64,000 nucleotides of DNA. Source: Enoplosus armatus (lineage: Eukaryota; Chordata; Actinopteri; Centrarchiformes; Enoplosidae). The translations under genes and the position numbers were made by a program. The notes beneath the pieces were generated by a model. The model saw only the letters and a list, made by a program, of their open reading frames with translations. It was not told where the DNA came from and made no database searches. Shown here one piece after another: positions 47,013 to 58,800 of this stretch (positions within the stretch are counted from its first letter, which is position 1; each line of letters opens with the position of its first letter). Location: assembly GCF_043641665.1 (NCBI RefSeq), contig NC_092183.1, positions 15,214,501 to 15,278,500 of the forward strand, given 5' to 3'.

Positions 47013-49299
47013 CTTGGTAATATCTTCCAGCTCTTCCCTTTGCAGTTCCCCAATGTTGTTTTTCTGTGTATTTTAGAGTCCTCTTGATGTTTTCAGCCAC
47101 TCTGATTTTGGAAGAGTTGGTCTGTCTGTTTGTGTCATTCTAAGTTGGGAGCTGTCCATCTGACTCAGCGGGGGACAGAAATAGACCGAGTGGGGAATGA
47201 AAAGAGGGGAGTGGAGATAGAGAGGGGCAAAGCAGTGAGAGAGGGTCGGCCTTACTGGGTCTTAGGTTAAGCACACTAACAACAAACTCTAAGAAGTTAG
47301 ATTTTGAACTTTTGAAAAATATTGTGACATGGAAAAACCATCACAATCTTGGACTGTGTCAGTGGCTAACAGCTGCATGAGCCAGTGTGACTTTAAGATC
47401 AAAATCCCCATTGCTAAGTTAAATATAGGCCATGTGCTGAAACAGTACCCCCCTGGTCCCCCTGCTGCTGGTGGCAACACTAAACAGGGCCACGCAACCA
47501 CACGTCTTGTAAGGTATCTACCCCCTGGCAGTACAGGCACTGTGCAGAAGTCATAAAACTTGGTGTAATAAGGCGTCAAACCACAGAACAAAAACCAGTC
47601 AACACAGGAGCTGCCAGAGGAACCTGCAGAGAGCACTTGAACAAAAGGTGCAGATATCCAAGAGTCATCATTGCATAATCTTTTTTTAAGGCCTGTGACT
47701 CACAATTATTTATAACACACTAAATTACATCAGAGCTCCCGATGACGGTGGATAAACTACATGACCATGAAGGAAAAAAATGACATCTGACTTCAAAATA
47801 TCAGTTGGTTTGGACCAGATCTATGGGATGGTGTCCGTGCTTATGGACAACTTCTGTTCCAGGTTAACCAGTTCCTGTGGATAAATCTCTAATGTTGAGT
47901 TTTAACTGCAAGGTGATCAAATGTAATATTGTGTCATGAGTCATCAAGTGTTTATTGTTGAGTCCTGTTTACATCCCACACCCCAGAATGGGCTGTTGTA
48001 CCATTTTGCAGAAATTACCTTAAAACATAAAATCATATGTAACATGAAAGATAGCTGCAAAGATTTAATAGGATTTTGGCACTTCTATTAGCATTGCCAA
48101 GAATTCAGTAGAGCTAAAAAAAAAACAATCATACATCTTCAGAGATTTAATTTTTTTAAATAAACATTTAAAAGTCAGTAATGTACAAAAAGAGCTGAGG
48201 AAAAATATAAACCAAAAAGAAAAAACAAAGTCCTACTAAAGTGTAAACCAATAACTCATGTATTAAGTGAAATGAAAATTATTTTTTGTCCAAATAAATC
48301 AAGTAGATACTGAACTAAAATGACACAGCATGGACCTGACACCAGTCTAGGGAAAATAATAACACACATCGGCAGCGATGATAAAGTGGGAATAACCAGC
48401 TCTCTAGTGATCACCTCGGAGTAACTTAAATTATGACACTAACACTAACTTCAATTAACAAGCTCAGTTTTCAGAGGAGCTTAGAAACTTAAAGACTGTG
48501 ATGATGATAAAAGAGTGCCTTTAATGCCGCTGTACAAAAAAAGTGTCTATGGTGTTTAAACCCACAATAGCGTCACTACTGACCTAGAAAAATATATAAA
48601 AGGCTTTTATGTTACAAGTTGGTCCAGACGGGCTGAGGACAATATACTGTATACACTGTACTTATATGTGGCAGAAACTAATTATTGGCATCTTCAAATC
48701 TGACTCTGTGCAGTATGGCTCTAGCAATGTCTATATAACTAAACTGAGATTAGAGGAGGAGAACTTGGTTGAGACCAGTCAAACCTTAATGCTGCTGCTT
48801 CCATTTAAGATAGCTTGAGATATGAGCAGGTTGCAGGTATTATTTTGTCCTAGCACACTTTGTCAGTGTACTTAATTTGTCCCAGGAATGCTATCTGTGT
48901 TGGGAAAGAAGGCCGTGTAGCGGCAATAACCATCTATAACAACACTGACCATTATTATCCTGCTTCAGTGCATTGTCTCTCTGTCACCAGTTTAAGTGAC
49001 AGGATTATAATTTTAGAGTCCTCTGGTGTCACTAAACAAATATGTTATCAGTTACAATAATTTGGCAAAGCAGTGAAAGTGCGTACAGTATTTTCCATAT
49101 GTACTGCGACAGGATATACAGTATGTGACCAATACAGAGGCTGCCAGAGCACTCAGAGTCACAAAGTCTTTCTGGTTGTGAGGTGCAGAGGCAGCAGGGC
49201 TTCTCTCTCAGCACATCCCAAAGGTCTCTCCTCGTTTCTGGGGACAGGCCTGTCTTGAGGTAGAAGACTCCCAGCAGCTTTTATAATTAGAGGAATCCC
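47013..49299. other. cmya5 5' flank and tent2 3' UTR
   Basis: 2.3 kb between cmya5 and tent2, both on the minus strand. The left part should hold the cmya5 promoter; a MEF2 box lies at 47706-47715. The right part must hold the tent2 3' UTR, with no clear end signal chosen. AT-rich, homopolymer A/T runs at 48115-48250. No gene seen. Confidence 0.55.
47706..47715. promoter_or_regulatory. cmya5: Perfect MEF2 box upstream of cmya5
   Basis: TTATTTATAA fits the MEF2 consensus YTA(A/T)4TAR at all positions, about 695 bp upstream of the cmya5 start codon. Mammalian myospryn is known as a direct MEF2A target. A CAGCTG E-box lies at 47370-47375. Such sites also arise by chance in AT-rich DNA. Confidence 0.4.
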
Positions 49300-51921
49300 T
49301 TATCTCCTGGATGACTCCTTATTAATGATGGCTCTGACTGGGAGGATCGAGTTCAGGTCCTTCCTCTGTTGTAGTATCCGACGTGACTGCGGAGACACAG
49401 AGAGATAAGAAGCAGGAGTATTATGAATAACTCATGGCTGGCCCACAGCAGCGTGGGGAAGAAAGAAAATATGAAGGGAGCACAGTTATCAGGACTAGTA
49501 TGTACCTCTGCAAACTGAGCTTTAATGGCATCAAACTTGATCTTCTCATGGACGGCCCTGGCAACGTTATTTCTTTCAAATGGCTCTGAAACACAAGGAA
49601 ATCCTGTCACTCACTGAATATGTAGCATTAATGGGGATATTTCTAACACTGATGCAGTGGAGGAGACCATGGCATGTTATGTCCACTGAAATGTTTACCT
49701 TCCACACATATGTATTTGTTTCTCCACTCTTGAGAATTGTTCTTGGGCAAAGCTCTGGCCTCTCGTACAGAGATCACCTGCTTATCCCACCTGCAAGACA
49801 CAGAAAGACAAAAGCAAGGGAATTATTTACTGCTTATTAGACTGAAAATGAACACAATGACCAAGGTCCTCCAGGACTGTAACAGTGGCTTTGCAGATTT
49901 TAGATAATCAATCACAAAATATGCACATTTTACAGCCAACAAACAAAGGGATTTTTCAAAGTTTTTCAGAAAATCAGTACATGTTTGCTTGGTGAGTTTC
50001 AGTTCAACCATGTGACTGTAGCAAGGTAACACACATACTGCAAACACAGGGATGTCATGTTAGTGCCGCTTAAGGCCAAAGGTCCCACCTGTTCCTGCCC
50101 TTCACCCAGAAACATGAAACCGGAGAAGAGGATGTAGGGTAGAGGGAGGAGAGGAGAGACGAAGTTGGCCAGAGGAGCAGGAGATGAGGAATGGGAGCAG
50201 GAAAATGAGCAGGCAAAAGAACCATGGATGCATCTGAAACACTAGACTCAGTAATGTGATGTCCTTGGGAGATACCTGAAGTCCGTGGCATAGTATTTGA
50301 GAAAGCCCAGAAGCAGCTCTCCCAGAGAGGACTGGTTTCTTGAGATGTAGGGGGGGACATGTTTGGGTCCCTCTGGAACCATGTCAATGTCCATGAAGGG
50401 ATTAAAACACTCCTGAAAATCAAGGCACAGGACACAAAGACTTTTAACTGAGTACCTTTTCATTATATAATAGATATTATATATTATATATAAATAGATA
50501 TATTTCTTTGTGATGGATGAAGCAATGGTGATGCAGAAATGTCTTTTTACAAAAAGAGAGGATGAGAATGGAAATAAGTGTCTGCAAGGCATTCTGCCTT
50601 TTGCATTGTCTATAATTTACGTGTTAAACATACTGTTTGACTTTCAGCAAAACAGTTCCAGTTGCACTCCTTATAATTAACCTGGATGAGAAGTTAAAAA
50701 AGGCTAAAATGAAACAAGATTCAGTTGCAAAAACAAGACACTTACTGGGTAATCCCTCTGTAGAGAGGGAAGGACAGGTTCATTGAGAGCTGTTAAGAAA
50801 ACAACACATATAAGACGAGATTCAAAGTACAAATTGGAATGAAAAGAGATTTTGTACGTGTGTGTGATTGCACTGACTCTGGAGGTAGTGCAGCACCATC
50901 AGCACCAGTGTGTAGCTGCTTAATGTTCCTTTGCTGGCATCATTGATTTGATTGTGCCGTGCCCATTTCTTCACAACAAGAATCATGGGTCTTATCCTGA
51001 GATCAGCTGAGAGAGACCACACAAACACAGACACACAGTCAGAACAAGAAACTTTTTCATCTTCCTTTCAAATAACAAATACACAGCTTGCAGCTTAACT
51101 ACTAAACAGAGTGATCAGTCACAGTGTGAGCTCACTTAAAATTAGACAGAGGAATTTTGAAAAGTTACTGCCATAAAAATCCAGGTATTATTGACCGTCT
51201 CACCCACCATAGGCATAACTCCTCAGAAGGAATGTGTTTCTGATGCCCACTGTGTTGTTGATATTCAGATCAAACTCCAGATCACTAAAGAGGGTAGGAG
51301 TAGTAAAAGGGTCACATGAACACTTATTTCTGACTTTGATGATGTAAAAACTGGCTTCAACGACTGTTTTGCTCCTACCTGCCTTTCTCTCTGAACCTGA
51401 GGATCGGCACTTTGGCTCTGATCAGCTGAGTCCTCTCTACATATGCTATGAATCAAAACAAACATCATGAGATCTGTAGTAGTAGTTTTAGTTTCCTTTT
51501 CTGTAAACCTGAAAGTCTTTTTCCACTGGGTAAATAGCTCCACCCAGTGGACTCTGCGGAGAACATGAAATCTGTGGAAAAAAAATCCCAGTGCAAGGAT
51601 CCACTATTGATCTGTGTATTTTTTATTTTGTTTAGTAATATGGTTATATACAGTAAAGCTAAGTAAGAAGTAAGTTAGTTAGTTAGATAGTATTAACTAA
51701 GTGAGAGTGTTTCCAACCATGCTAAGAAGACAATATATTATTCTAAATGTTTGAATATTCAAAAAAGGGGTTTACTATTACTCACACAGTGATCTGAACA
51801 ACCTTTGCAGGGCAGAAAGTACATGAATAGGATCAGGTCTTTTCTGAAACAGAAAACAGAAAAACATGCAGGTGTTTAAGAGGAAGTGGGTATGTATCAT
51901 ACACATACACATACACACACA

Positions 51922-51959
<38 letters not shown>

Positions 51960-53141
51960 GGATGACATTCACAGAGCAGAATCAGAGATACTCACATTTC
52001 CCTTGAGGACCAAACACAGATCAGCATCACTGCTCCGGCAGCCCAACCCATTCATAGAAGATCCAGTCAAGTAAAGTCGAGCCACTATGAGAAACACACT
52101 TGGTGAATAAGGATCACAACAGAAAGTCAGAGCAGAGCATGACTGTGTATTTCATACACACCTGTATAGACACGCTGTATGTCTTGCTGCAACCGAGTTC
52201 GGCACGTCTCCTTTCGGGCCAAATCGGAAGATTGCTGCTGGCACGCCTCAAACAGCTCCACCATCTGACCACTCAACTGAGGGCACAAACACATGAACAC
52301 TGACTAAACCAATCATAACTGTACACTTACAGCCAGACTTGATGTATATCAACTGCAGGTTAAAGCCATCCGAATATACAGTACCTTGTCCTTAGCGTAG
52401 GCCTGCAGGCTGTTGGAGCTTTCTGTAATAGCAGGCACCTGATGGTGGGCATGGGACCGTGGGCTGGGATAAGCTTGATCAAACTCAGCGAAGGATGATC
52501 TTGATGACCCTGCCACTGCTTGGTCATGATGACGAGGGGGAGGTGTCCAAATTAAAGGGGAGCCGATTATTGGGTGGGAAGAAGAGTCAAGGCGTTGGCG
52601 CTTCACAACATGGGGGCTGTATTCATCAATCTGCCTCCTGAAGGGAACATAATGATATGGAAACACGAGACAAGATATGTTAAAGGCAAATGTTCATAAA
52701 ATGGAAGTGAGTTTAAAGATATAGAAGAATGAGACAGAGATTATTCAGTCATGAATAAATGGTAAAATGACATACTTGCGCCTATTGGCCATAGGTGTTG
52801 TGCGAGGAGGAGGGACTGGAGGGGTGGATGGTATGGGCTTCCATTCATAGACAGGCAACATCTGTAGTCCAGGAACACAGAAGCTACCAAACAGACATGC
52901 ACAGATTACTGCACAGGACATCAAAGCTAACAAAAAGTAAAACATTTGTAAGTTTACTACTATTGTACTGATGCTGCTGATATCTAGCACAACAGCGCAG
53001 TTAGTTTCTTCGTCAGGCTCACCTGTTGACACCAGCCATGCTTTGGTGGTTGTAATCGTAGTACCGGGGCGCTGGGGGTGGTGGGTAGGGGCCCTTACTG
53101 TAGGCTGCCCGCCCCCTCGGTGCAGCTCTGTGGGGGAACAT
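49300..53141 (-). CDS. tent2: Cytoplasmic poly(A) polymerase Gld2 (TENT2/PAPD4), complete
   Basis: Non-canonical poly(A) polymerase that lengthens tails of stored mRNAs and adds A to some miRNAs. Fourteen coding exons on minus, in order: 53141-53023, 52883-52776, 52637-52385, 52276-52162, 52084-51996, 51843-51786, 51445-51379, 51284-51208, 51006-50878, 50789-50746, 50412-50276, 49790-49699, 49585-49506, 49386-49300. Phases fit; 484 residues, equal to human. N-terminus 1-150 is Pro-rich and disordered (PPPPAPRYYDY; PSTPPVPPPRTTP). The Pol-beta nucleotidyltransferase core has the GSS motif and catalytic DxD (GSSMNGLGCRSSDADL, Asp218 and Asp220) and the third Asp in LEFDLNIN (Asp275). All three carboxylates are present, so it should be active. 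The PAP-associated part has WARHNQINDASKGTLSSYTL, LGELLLGFLKYYATDF and EWRNKYICVE. There is no RNA-binding domain, as expected for Gld2, which relies on partners. Confidence 0.96.
51901..51955. repeat. (CA)n microsatellite in tent2 intron
   Basis: CA tract with CATA/CAGA interruptions at its left end, in the 152 bp intron 51844-51995, of which it forms over a third. It lies upstream of the acceptor on the minus strand. Confidence 0.95.
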
Positions 53142-53185
53142 TCTGCGGTTCTTCACAGAACTCCAGCATCAACTCCGCTGATTTC
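53142..53185 (-). other. tent2: tent2 5' UTR part of first coding exon
   Basis: On the minus strand an acceptor (ggttttctttcag) ends at 53186, and 44 bp of untranslated sequence follow before the ATG at 53141. No other in-frame ATG occurs in it. This implies at least one upstream non-coding exon. Confidence 0.6.
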
Positions 53186-53519
53186 CTGAAAGAAAACCAA
53201 CATAGCGACAATACAGCTGTTAGTGTCAGCAACTAAAGACCAACTGTCACTATCACCATTACTGAACTCACCACCCAACAGTAATGGTAATGCCACAAAG
53301 AGTTACTCAGGAAACCGAAACTTACTGGTGATCGGGCAACGAGCTAACTATTAGCTCAGACCTCGTTAAGCAGCGTATAGCTAGCTAATTCAAATATCGG
53401 TAGCGATATTATCACACAATTAAATCTGTTTCTCTGTACATTCGTGTCAAGTGTATGTATTTGGAAATGTGCCACAACATGTTAAAAACGTTTACTCAAA
53501 AGCTGAACTGAACACTTAC

Positions 53520-53600
53520 CAAATTGCATGTCACATGTAAACAAAACTGGAGGTGCTAGTTTCCTGAGTTACATACTTCCTCATTGATGCCATGACGTAA
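53520..53600 (-). other. tent2: Candidate tent2 non-coding first exon
   Basis: Minus-strand donor gtaagt directly after 53520 at the end of CpG-poor sequence, below a CRE-like TTACGTCA at 53600-53593. A second good donor (cacca-gtaagt) after 53326 offers an alternative first exon. The right edge is inferred. Confidence 0.4.
53593..53600. promoter_or_regulatory. tent2: CRE-like site (TGACGTAA) at tent2 promoter
   Basis: CREB/ATF variant site just upstream of the proposed non-coding first exon, next to an ETS-like ggaagt (53578 region, and ggggaagtgg near 53618). Together these resemble a TATA-less promoter. Confidence 0.4.
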
Positions 53601-54989
53601 TTGAACGCGATTTAAAGGGGAAGTGGCCATGCTAGTTAAAGCGAACATCCACGCAAAAGCAAAAAACAAAAAAGGTTTAGGCTGCACTGTGCTGTATCAA
53701 TAATATTGGACAGTGAAATCAAGATCAGACCCCGCAAAAAAGCCAATACATCAAGACTTGAATTTATGATACCTGTAATTGTCTGTGTATGCTCTTTTAC
53801 ATTTTGTTTGAGATACTGTATATCCAAATTAGTTTTATTTGAATAAAGAGCTTACACCTGTGAATCAGATAAGCCCACTTACCAGTAAAATGACCATGGC
53901 TGCGTCCACGTTGTCCATTATCCATTGTCTGTGGAGCAGCTGACATCTTTTCTTTTGCAGCTGACATCTTTTGCTGACTGAATGACTGAACTGTTCAAAT
54001 CGACATATTTAAACGGATCTTTTCAATATTGTAAACATAACATTCATGGATTCTATTTTAGGTAGGGTGGGGTTTCCCTTCAAAAGTCCACTATGGTAGA
54101 TCAGTGATTAGAAGAGTGATGAAAAAACAATAGGATTGACAGTCATTACTGTTAGCAGGCACTAAATCAACAGTCAACAGACACAGTTAGCAAGAGACTG
54201 ATTTTGTGAGCCTAATTTTTGGTTTTTCATTATTGTATTGAGTACAAGTACTTGAGTATTGTTACTGTTACTGCTTTGAGTTACGTGACCCACCAGTCCA
54301 TCGTCATTTCATTAATTTGTTATGGAGTAACTCCATGTAGACTACCTGAGCTCCTAGATCATATATGAGCCTCCATATTCCCTGGTTTATAGCCTTGGGT
54401 TATTCTAAATATAACTGGCTTAAGCCATGATATATGAACATTTCTGAGTGGTGCCCACCTTAAAATAGTTATTCCCTCACGAGGTTCAGAATTAGATGTG
54501 GCCCCAAAATCACCATTCTATGACTTGAATAGAACCAATTCGATATTAAAAAACAGAAACTCATTAAACAGCTCACAGAGATCCATACAAGAGAATATGA
54601 AGAATTTAAAAGAATCAGATACGAGAGAACAGCATGTACAATTGTGGCAAATATACATTTTAAAGCAAAATGCAGATTACATTAGATTTGTCCTGCAGGC
54701 TGCCAAAGACAATTGATTTATTGACAGACAATAGCCCAAATAACTCATGGAGCATGAACTGGGTTATTCATTGGGTTGTTTGTTACTAAACTGTGCTGTA
54801 TTAAAGACAGCAGTGACCTGTTCACTCGGCATAATAACACAATGATAATGCTGCTAGTTCATTCAGACGTACATATTACACCTTTGGAATAACATTTTCT
54901 TTGAGCATTTGGTGAGTAGGCTATACTTCCCAATAAACTTCTTATAAAACAACAAAGCATCAAATGGCATCAGTCCCTTGAGCACAGAG

Positions 54990-54997
54990 TGACGTCA
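54990..54997. promoter_or_regulatory. homer1: Palindromic CRE upstream of homer1
   Basis: Perfect TGACGTCA, with a second CRE-like TGACGTAG at 55016-55023 only 18 bp on. They lie about 880 and 850 bp before the homer1 ATG. Mammalian Homer1 is activity-regulated through CREB- and MEF2-type inputs, so the pair is plausible as an input site. Confidence 0.45.
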
Positions 54998-55390
54998 CTG
55001 CGGAGGACGGTATCGTGACGTAGACAGTTCAATACTGACAGTGAAATGAGTGGGAGGGAAGCGGATGCATCAGCCAGATGTAGAGCAGTTTGGGGGGCTG
55101 GGTGTGGAGTCTGTGGACAGGCTTAGATCAATAAAGCACACATATAGCTAGGATAGTTTAATGTATGCAAATGACTCATTGATAAGGAGGGCAGGAATTT
55201 GTCACGTGAATCGGTAAATAAAGGCATAAATTAATGTTGCAGAAGCACCAGAGATGCTGTAGGGTTAGTTCTAGAGCCACAAATCGGCTTTATTGTGGAC
55301 ATGCACTGGTTATATGAGTGTGTGGAATAGCTGTGAAATAGCTGTAGTCTGGGCGAGAGAGTGGGGGTGTAGCCTGTGAGCCTATGGTAA

Positions 55391-55414
55391 TGAGAGAGAG
55401 AGAGAGAGAGAGAG
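55391..55414. repeat. (GA)n tract in homer1 5' region
   Basis: About 12 GA units followed by ccgcgg, 460 bp upstream of the homer1 ATG. GA tracts are frequent near vertebrate promoters. Confidence 0.9.
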
Positions 55415-55872
55415 CCGCGGGTGGACAGTGTGATGTTGTGCGTTATCTACTGGCTAAATGAAGGTTGTCTTTCCCAGTTCAGGCAACAGGACTTCTCCAC
55501 CCTTCCAGTGAGGATCTGTAATTTACACGACAACAGCAGGGCGCCTGTCGGATCTCCATTGGTCTCTGCGCTGGATCTCCCACAGCGCTGCTACTGCCGC
55601 TACTGCTCCATCACCAAACCCTCAGCGTCAAAGGAGGAGAACAAGATCTGATTTCCGTGCCATGTGCAGAGCGACACGTATGTGTGGTTTCATGCGGTGA
55701 AAGCGGAGGGGAATGGAGCAGTTGTCATCAAATTCCTGCAGACGTATCGACGGTGAAACATTGAAGGCAGTCGTGTAGAGAGAAGACCTTCATACGCAGC
55801 AGCCAATCCAAGAGATTCGTTTTTATTGCCAGCGAAAAGGATCAGGTGTCGCCTTTCATGTCATCCATCACA

Positions 55873-58800
55873 ATGGGGTAAGTGTGATTATTCTCTCACA
55901 GGCTGACTGAGACTCCTTTCCCTCCTTTATCAGCTGCTCACATTGTATGAACTTCCCTGCCATGGAAACCACATCACGCATAACACAATAATGACCCGGG
56001 TGTATGCGTAAAAATGTCTCTGTATTACATGACAGCTAATAAACCTTATGGTGGATGGTTCAGATAGGCTGTCTGACATGTGTGGTCAAGTGGTGATCTT
56101 CTGGCGGCCTTGATGTGCTGTACACTAAAACAACAAATTCTGAGACATATCATAGACATAGCAACTTATTCCTCTTTACCCTCTGAATGTGCTCTGTTTG
56201 ATAAAATAGAAATACACGTTAGGCCCACCATGTTGACACACAAATGCTGCTGCAGAAGTGCCCCATCTTAAAACTTTTATAATCAAAATAGTAGGTTAAT
56301 CTGCAGTGATTCCCAAAGTGGGACTACCAGTGGGTTTTGGGTGTTTGGGTGTTAAATTCCCTATTATTGCACAAGAACAATGACAGAGTGATTAAAGATG
56401 CTGTTTTTCTAGGTCTCTCTGTCCCACTGTTTACTCCCCACCTACATTATAGCCAGTTATGTAATTCTGAAAGAAAGCATGTGTAACGATGGCATTTCTT
56501 GTCAAATATTCTCAAATAGAGATCTGTGTCTGATGTTCTGTACATCCTGTTCTGGGTCCTGCTCTAGAGAAGGTTTGCGAACACTATAATGTTAGAAGCA
56601 GGGGAATGCCAGTAGCTACAATGGTGCACAAGTCTCTTGTGACAGAAAGTGGCTTCTTGTCTCTATGGCAGCGCAGTGACCGCTAACTTACACATCCTCA
56701 ACAACAGGCACCGATCAGTGAAATATCCGCCTAGTGCGCAGCACTGCTCATTTGCATGTCCCCTAACCCTGAGTTCAGCCGCCCATTTCCCCCACCAAGC
56801 CTGCTGTCCATTAACAGCTGTCTCCCGCAGTTCATTGTGATTAATTGCTCAGCAGGAGGTTAACAATGTGGCACAGGCATGGTGCGATTTCAAGGCATCA
56901 GCCAAAACTCCTGCATTAACTATTTACAATACACTGGAGGCTTCCCAGGCGCCCACTCTGCCCTCCTACAGAGTGGGCAGCACATCATTCAGCGGTCTCC
57001 CACTCAGCTTCAGCTCTCCACTGGGCTCTGCCATACTGGTGACTAAGTTACTGTTATGCAACTGACTCAATGACTCAGTTGATCCACAATGGAATAAATT
57101 GTAAATTGTGATTCAAAGCACTATATGTGCAGGTGCAGATAAGATGAAAGCGTACATAGGTCCAGATCTGTTGCCTGGCTGCCGGTCTATCAGTAATGAC
57201 ACGGACAGATAGAGTCACATTTCACTTCCGGCCTCGTGGCTGAATACCAAGCCACTTACAGCTCTAATGGTAATGGCACAGAGGAGAACATTAGTGTTGG
57301 ATGAAAACTGGAGATGCCTATCAACACTCTGGTGCGCTCTCACTTCCTTGGGCAAATACAATCAATGCACAGACGGACTCAGTTTCTCCCCCTGTCTTTC
57401 TTTGCTTGTTTGTGTGGGTGTGAGAGAGTGTGTGTTTACAGGCACATCTCAGGTCACCCAAGCCGCTCCCAGTAGATAGAGCAACAGGAAGCTCTCTCAT
57501 TAATGACTTCTCTCTACTTTAAATAAGATCTACTTGCCTTAAAGCTCTACTCTGTGGAATTAATGAAAAACTCTGGAAACAAGGGCAATGTCTAGAGATA
57601 GGCGGGGTGGAGGTAGAGGTGGCAAGGGAAAGAGAGAGATCTCCTGAGATGAGGATTTCATTATGCTTCTCTTTCACTGACAGTGTTTGCAGAAAGAGGG
57701 GCAGCTGCACAGTTAAAGGGGACACACTGAAGTAGAAAATAAAATGCAGCCCAGTGCGTGTAAGCTGTTTGGTTACACGCTGTGACTCGAAGACTGAGTG
57801 TTCACATCTGTGCATCAAACCCCTAAAGCACAAGATGCACCATAGGCAACACCTGTTGCCACTCCTGGAGCTGCAGATGTGTGAGTGTGTTCATGTGAAA
57901 TGCCCTGTAGGCATTGGTACAAGGTTGTTCACCGATCAATACTTATGTTAACATGTGTTAAGTTGAGGTGTTTGCCATAGCTCATCATATTTCAAAGGGT
58001 TGGTTCACCCCAATTACAACAATGACAGTTAAACAACAAACAGTGGTATCTAGCCATGTGGGGAGTTTTTGATCTATATTTTATTTTACCCTTTTTACAC
58101 CATTTTCTATAAATTGAATTGTGGTAAGCAAAATCCACAAACGTCACTGTCAACAGTTTCGTGGGGACTCTTTCTCCAATGAAAACAGTTCACAGTGAGG
58201 GCGGTGGATTATCGTGTCTAACAGGGACATTGCAAGAGATGCTACTGTCAAATATTTTTTAGATATATTTTTTTATTCACCTCCATTGTACTGAAATATC
58301 TTCAAACCTGGGCAAAAAATAGATACCATGAGATGGTAAGTGAGAAAATATGTTTTTTTGTAATTTGTGTGTACTGACCCTTTAATTCACAACACACCTC
58401 AGGGCAGCGAATCTATTAGTTCACCTGTAGTGGCACTCTTTTCTGTTTTCCAAAATATACCACTACTGAGTTAAAGCCTGAGTTAAAACAATTACTGAAG
58501 CCGGTATCTCCATTTTAAAGGTTTGCTGTGAAAAATGAAATGTTTCAAAATTCATTCCTCGTCATAGCAGTCAAAAAACGTCTTGCTCCACAGATTAATG
58601 AACTCCAAATAAGAGCTATTGATCATGATGTCATCAAAATGTCATCAAAAAAAGTAAAGGAGCATCTGAAAAACACTACTACCAACATTAACATTAGCAA
58701 CAACAATAATTCAATACTCAGTTTTCCAGAACACATAATTTCACATGATAGTGAAACATGTAAAAAATGTTATATTTTGTATTGTACTATAACACAACAT

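Larger units (their letters stand above)
53601..55872. other. Divergent tent2/homer1 interval
   Basis: About 2.2 kb between the proposed tent2 first exon and the homer1 start codon. The right third (from about 55030) is likely homer1 promoter and 5' UTR: GC rises, a GA repeat sits at 55391-55414, and CRE sites lie at 54990-54997 and 55016-55020. The open frame at 55421-55651 ends in UTR-like sequence and is not claimed as a gene. Confidence 0.5.

Noticed and set aside
49823..50592. Open frames of 74-121 codons beside tent2 exons
   Set aside because: They are extensions of, or alternative frames over, the true exon 50276-50412, without their own homology.
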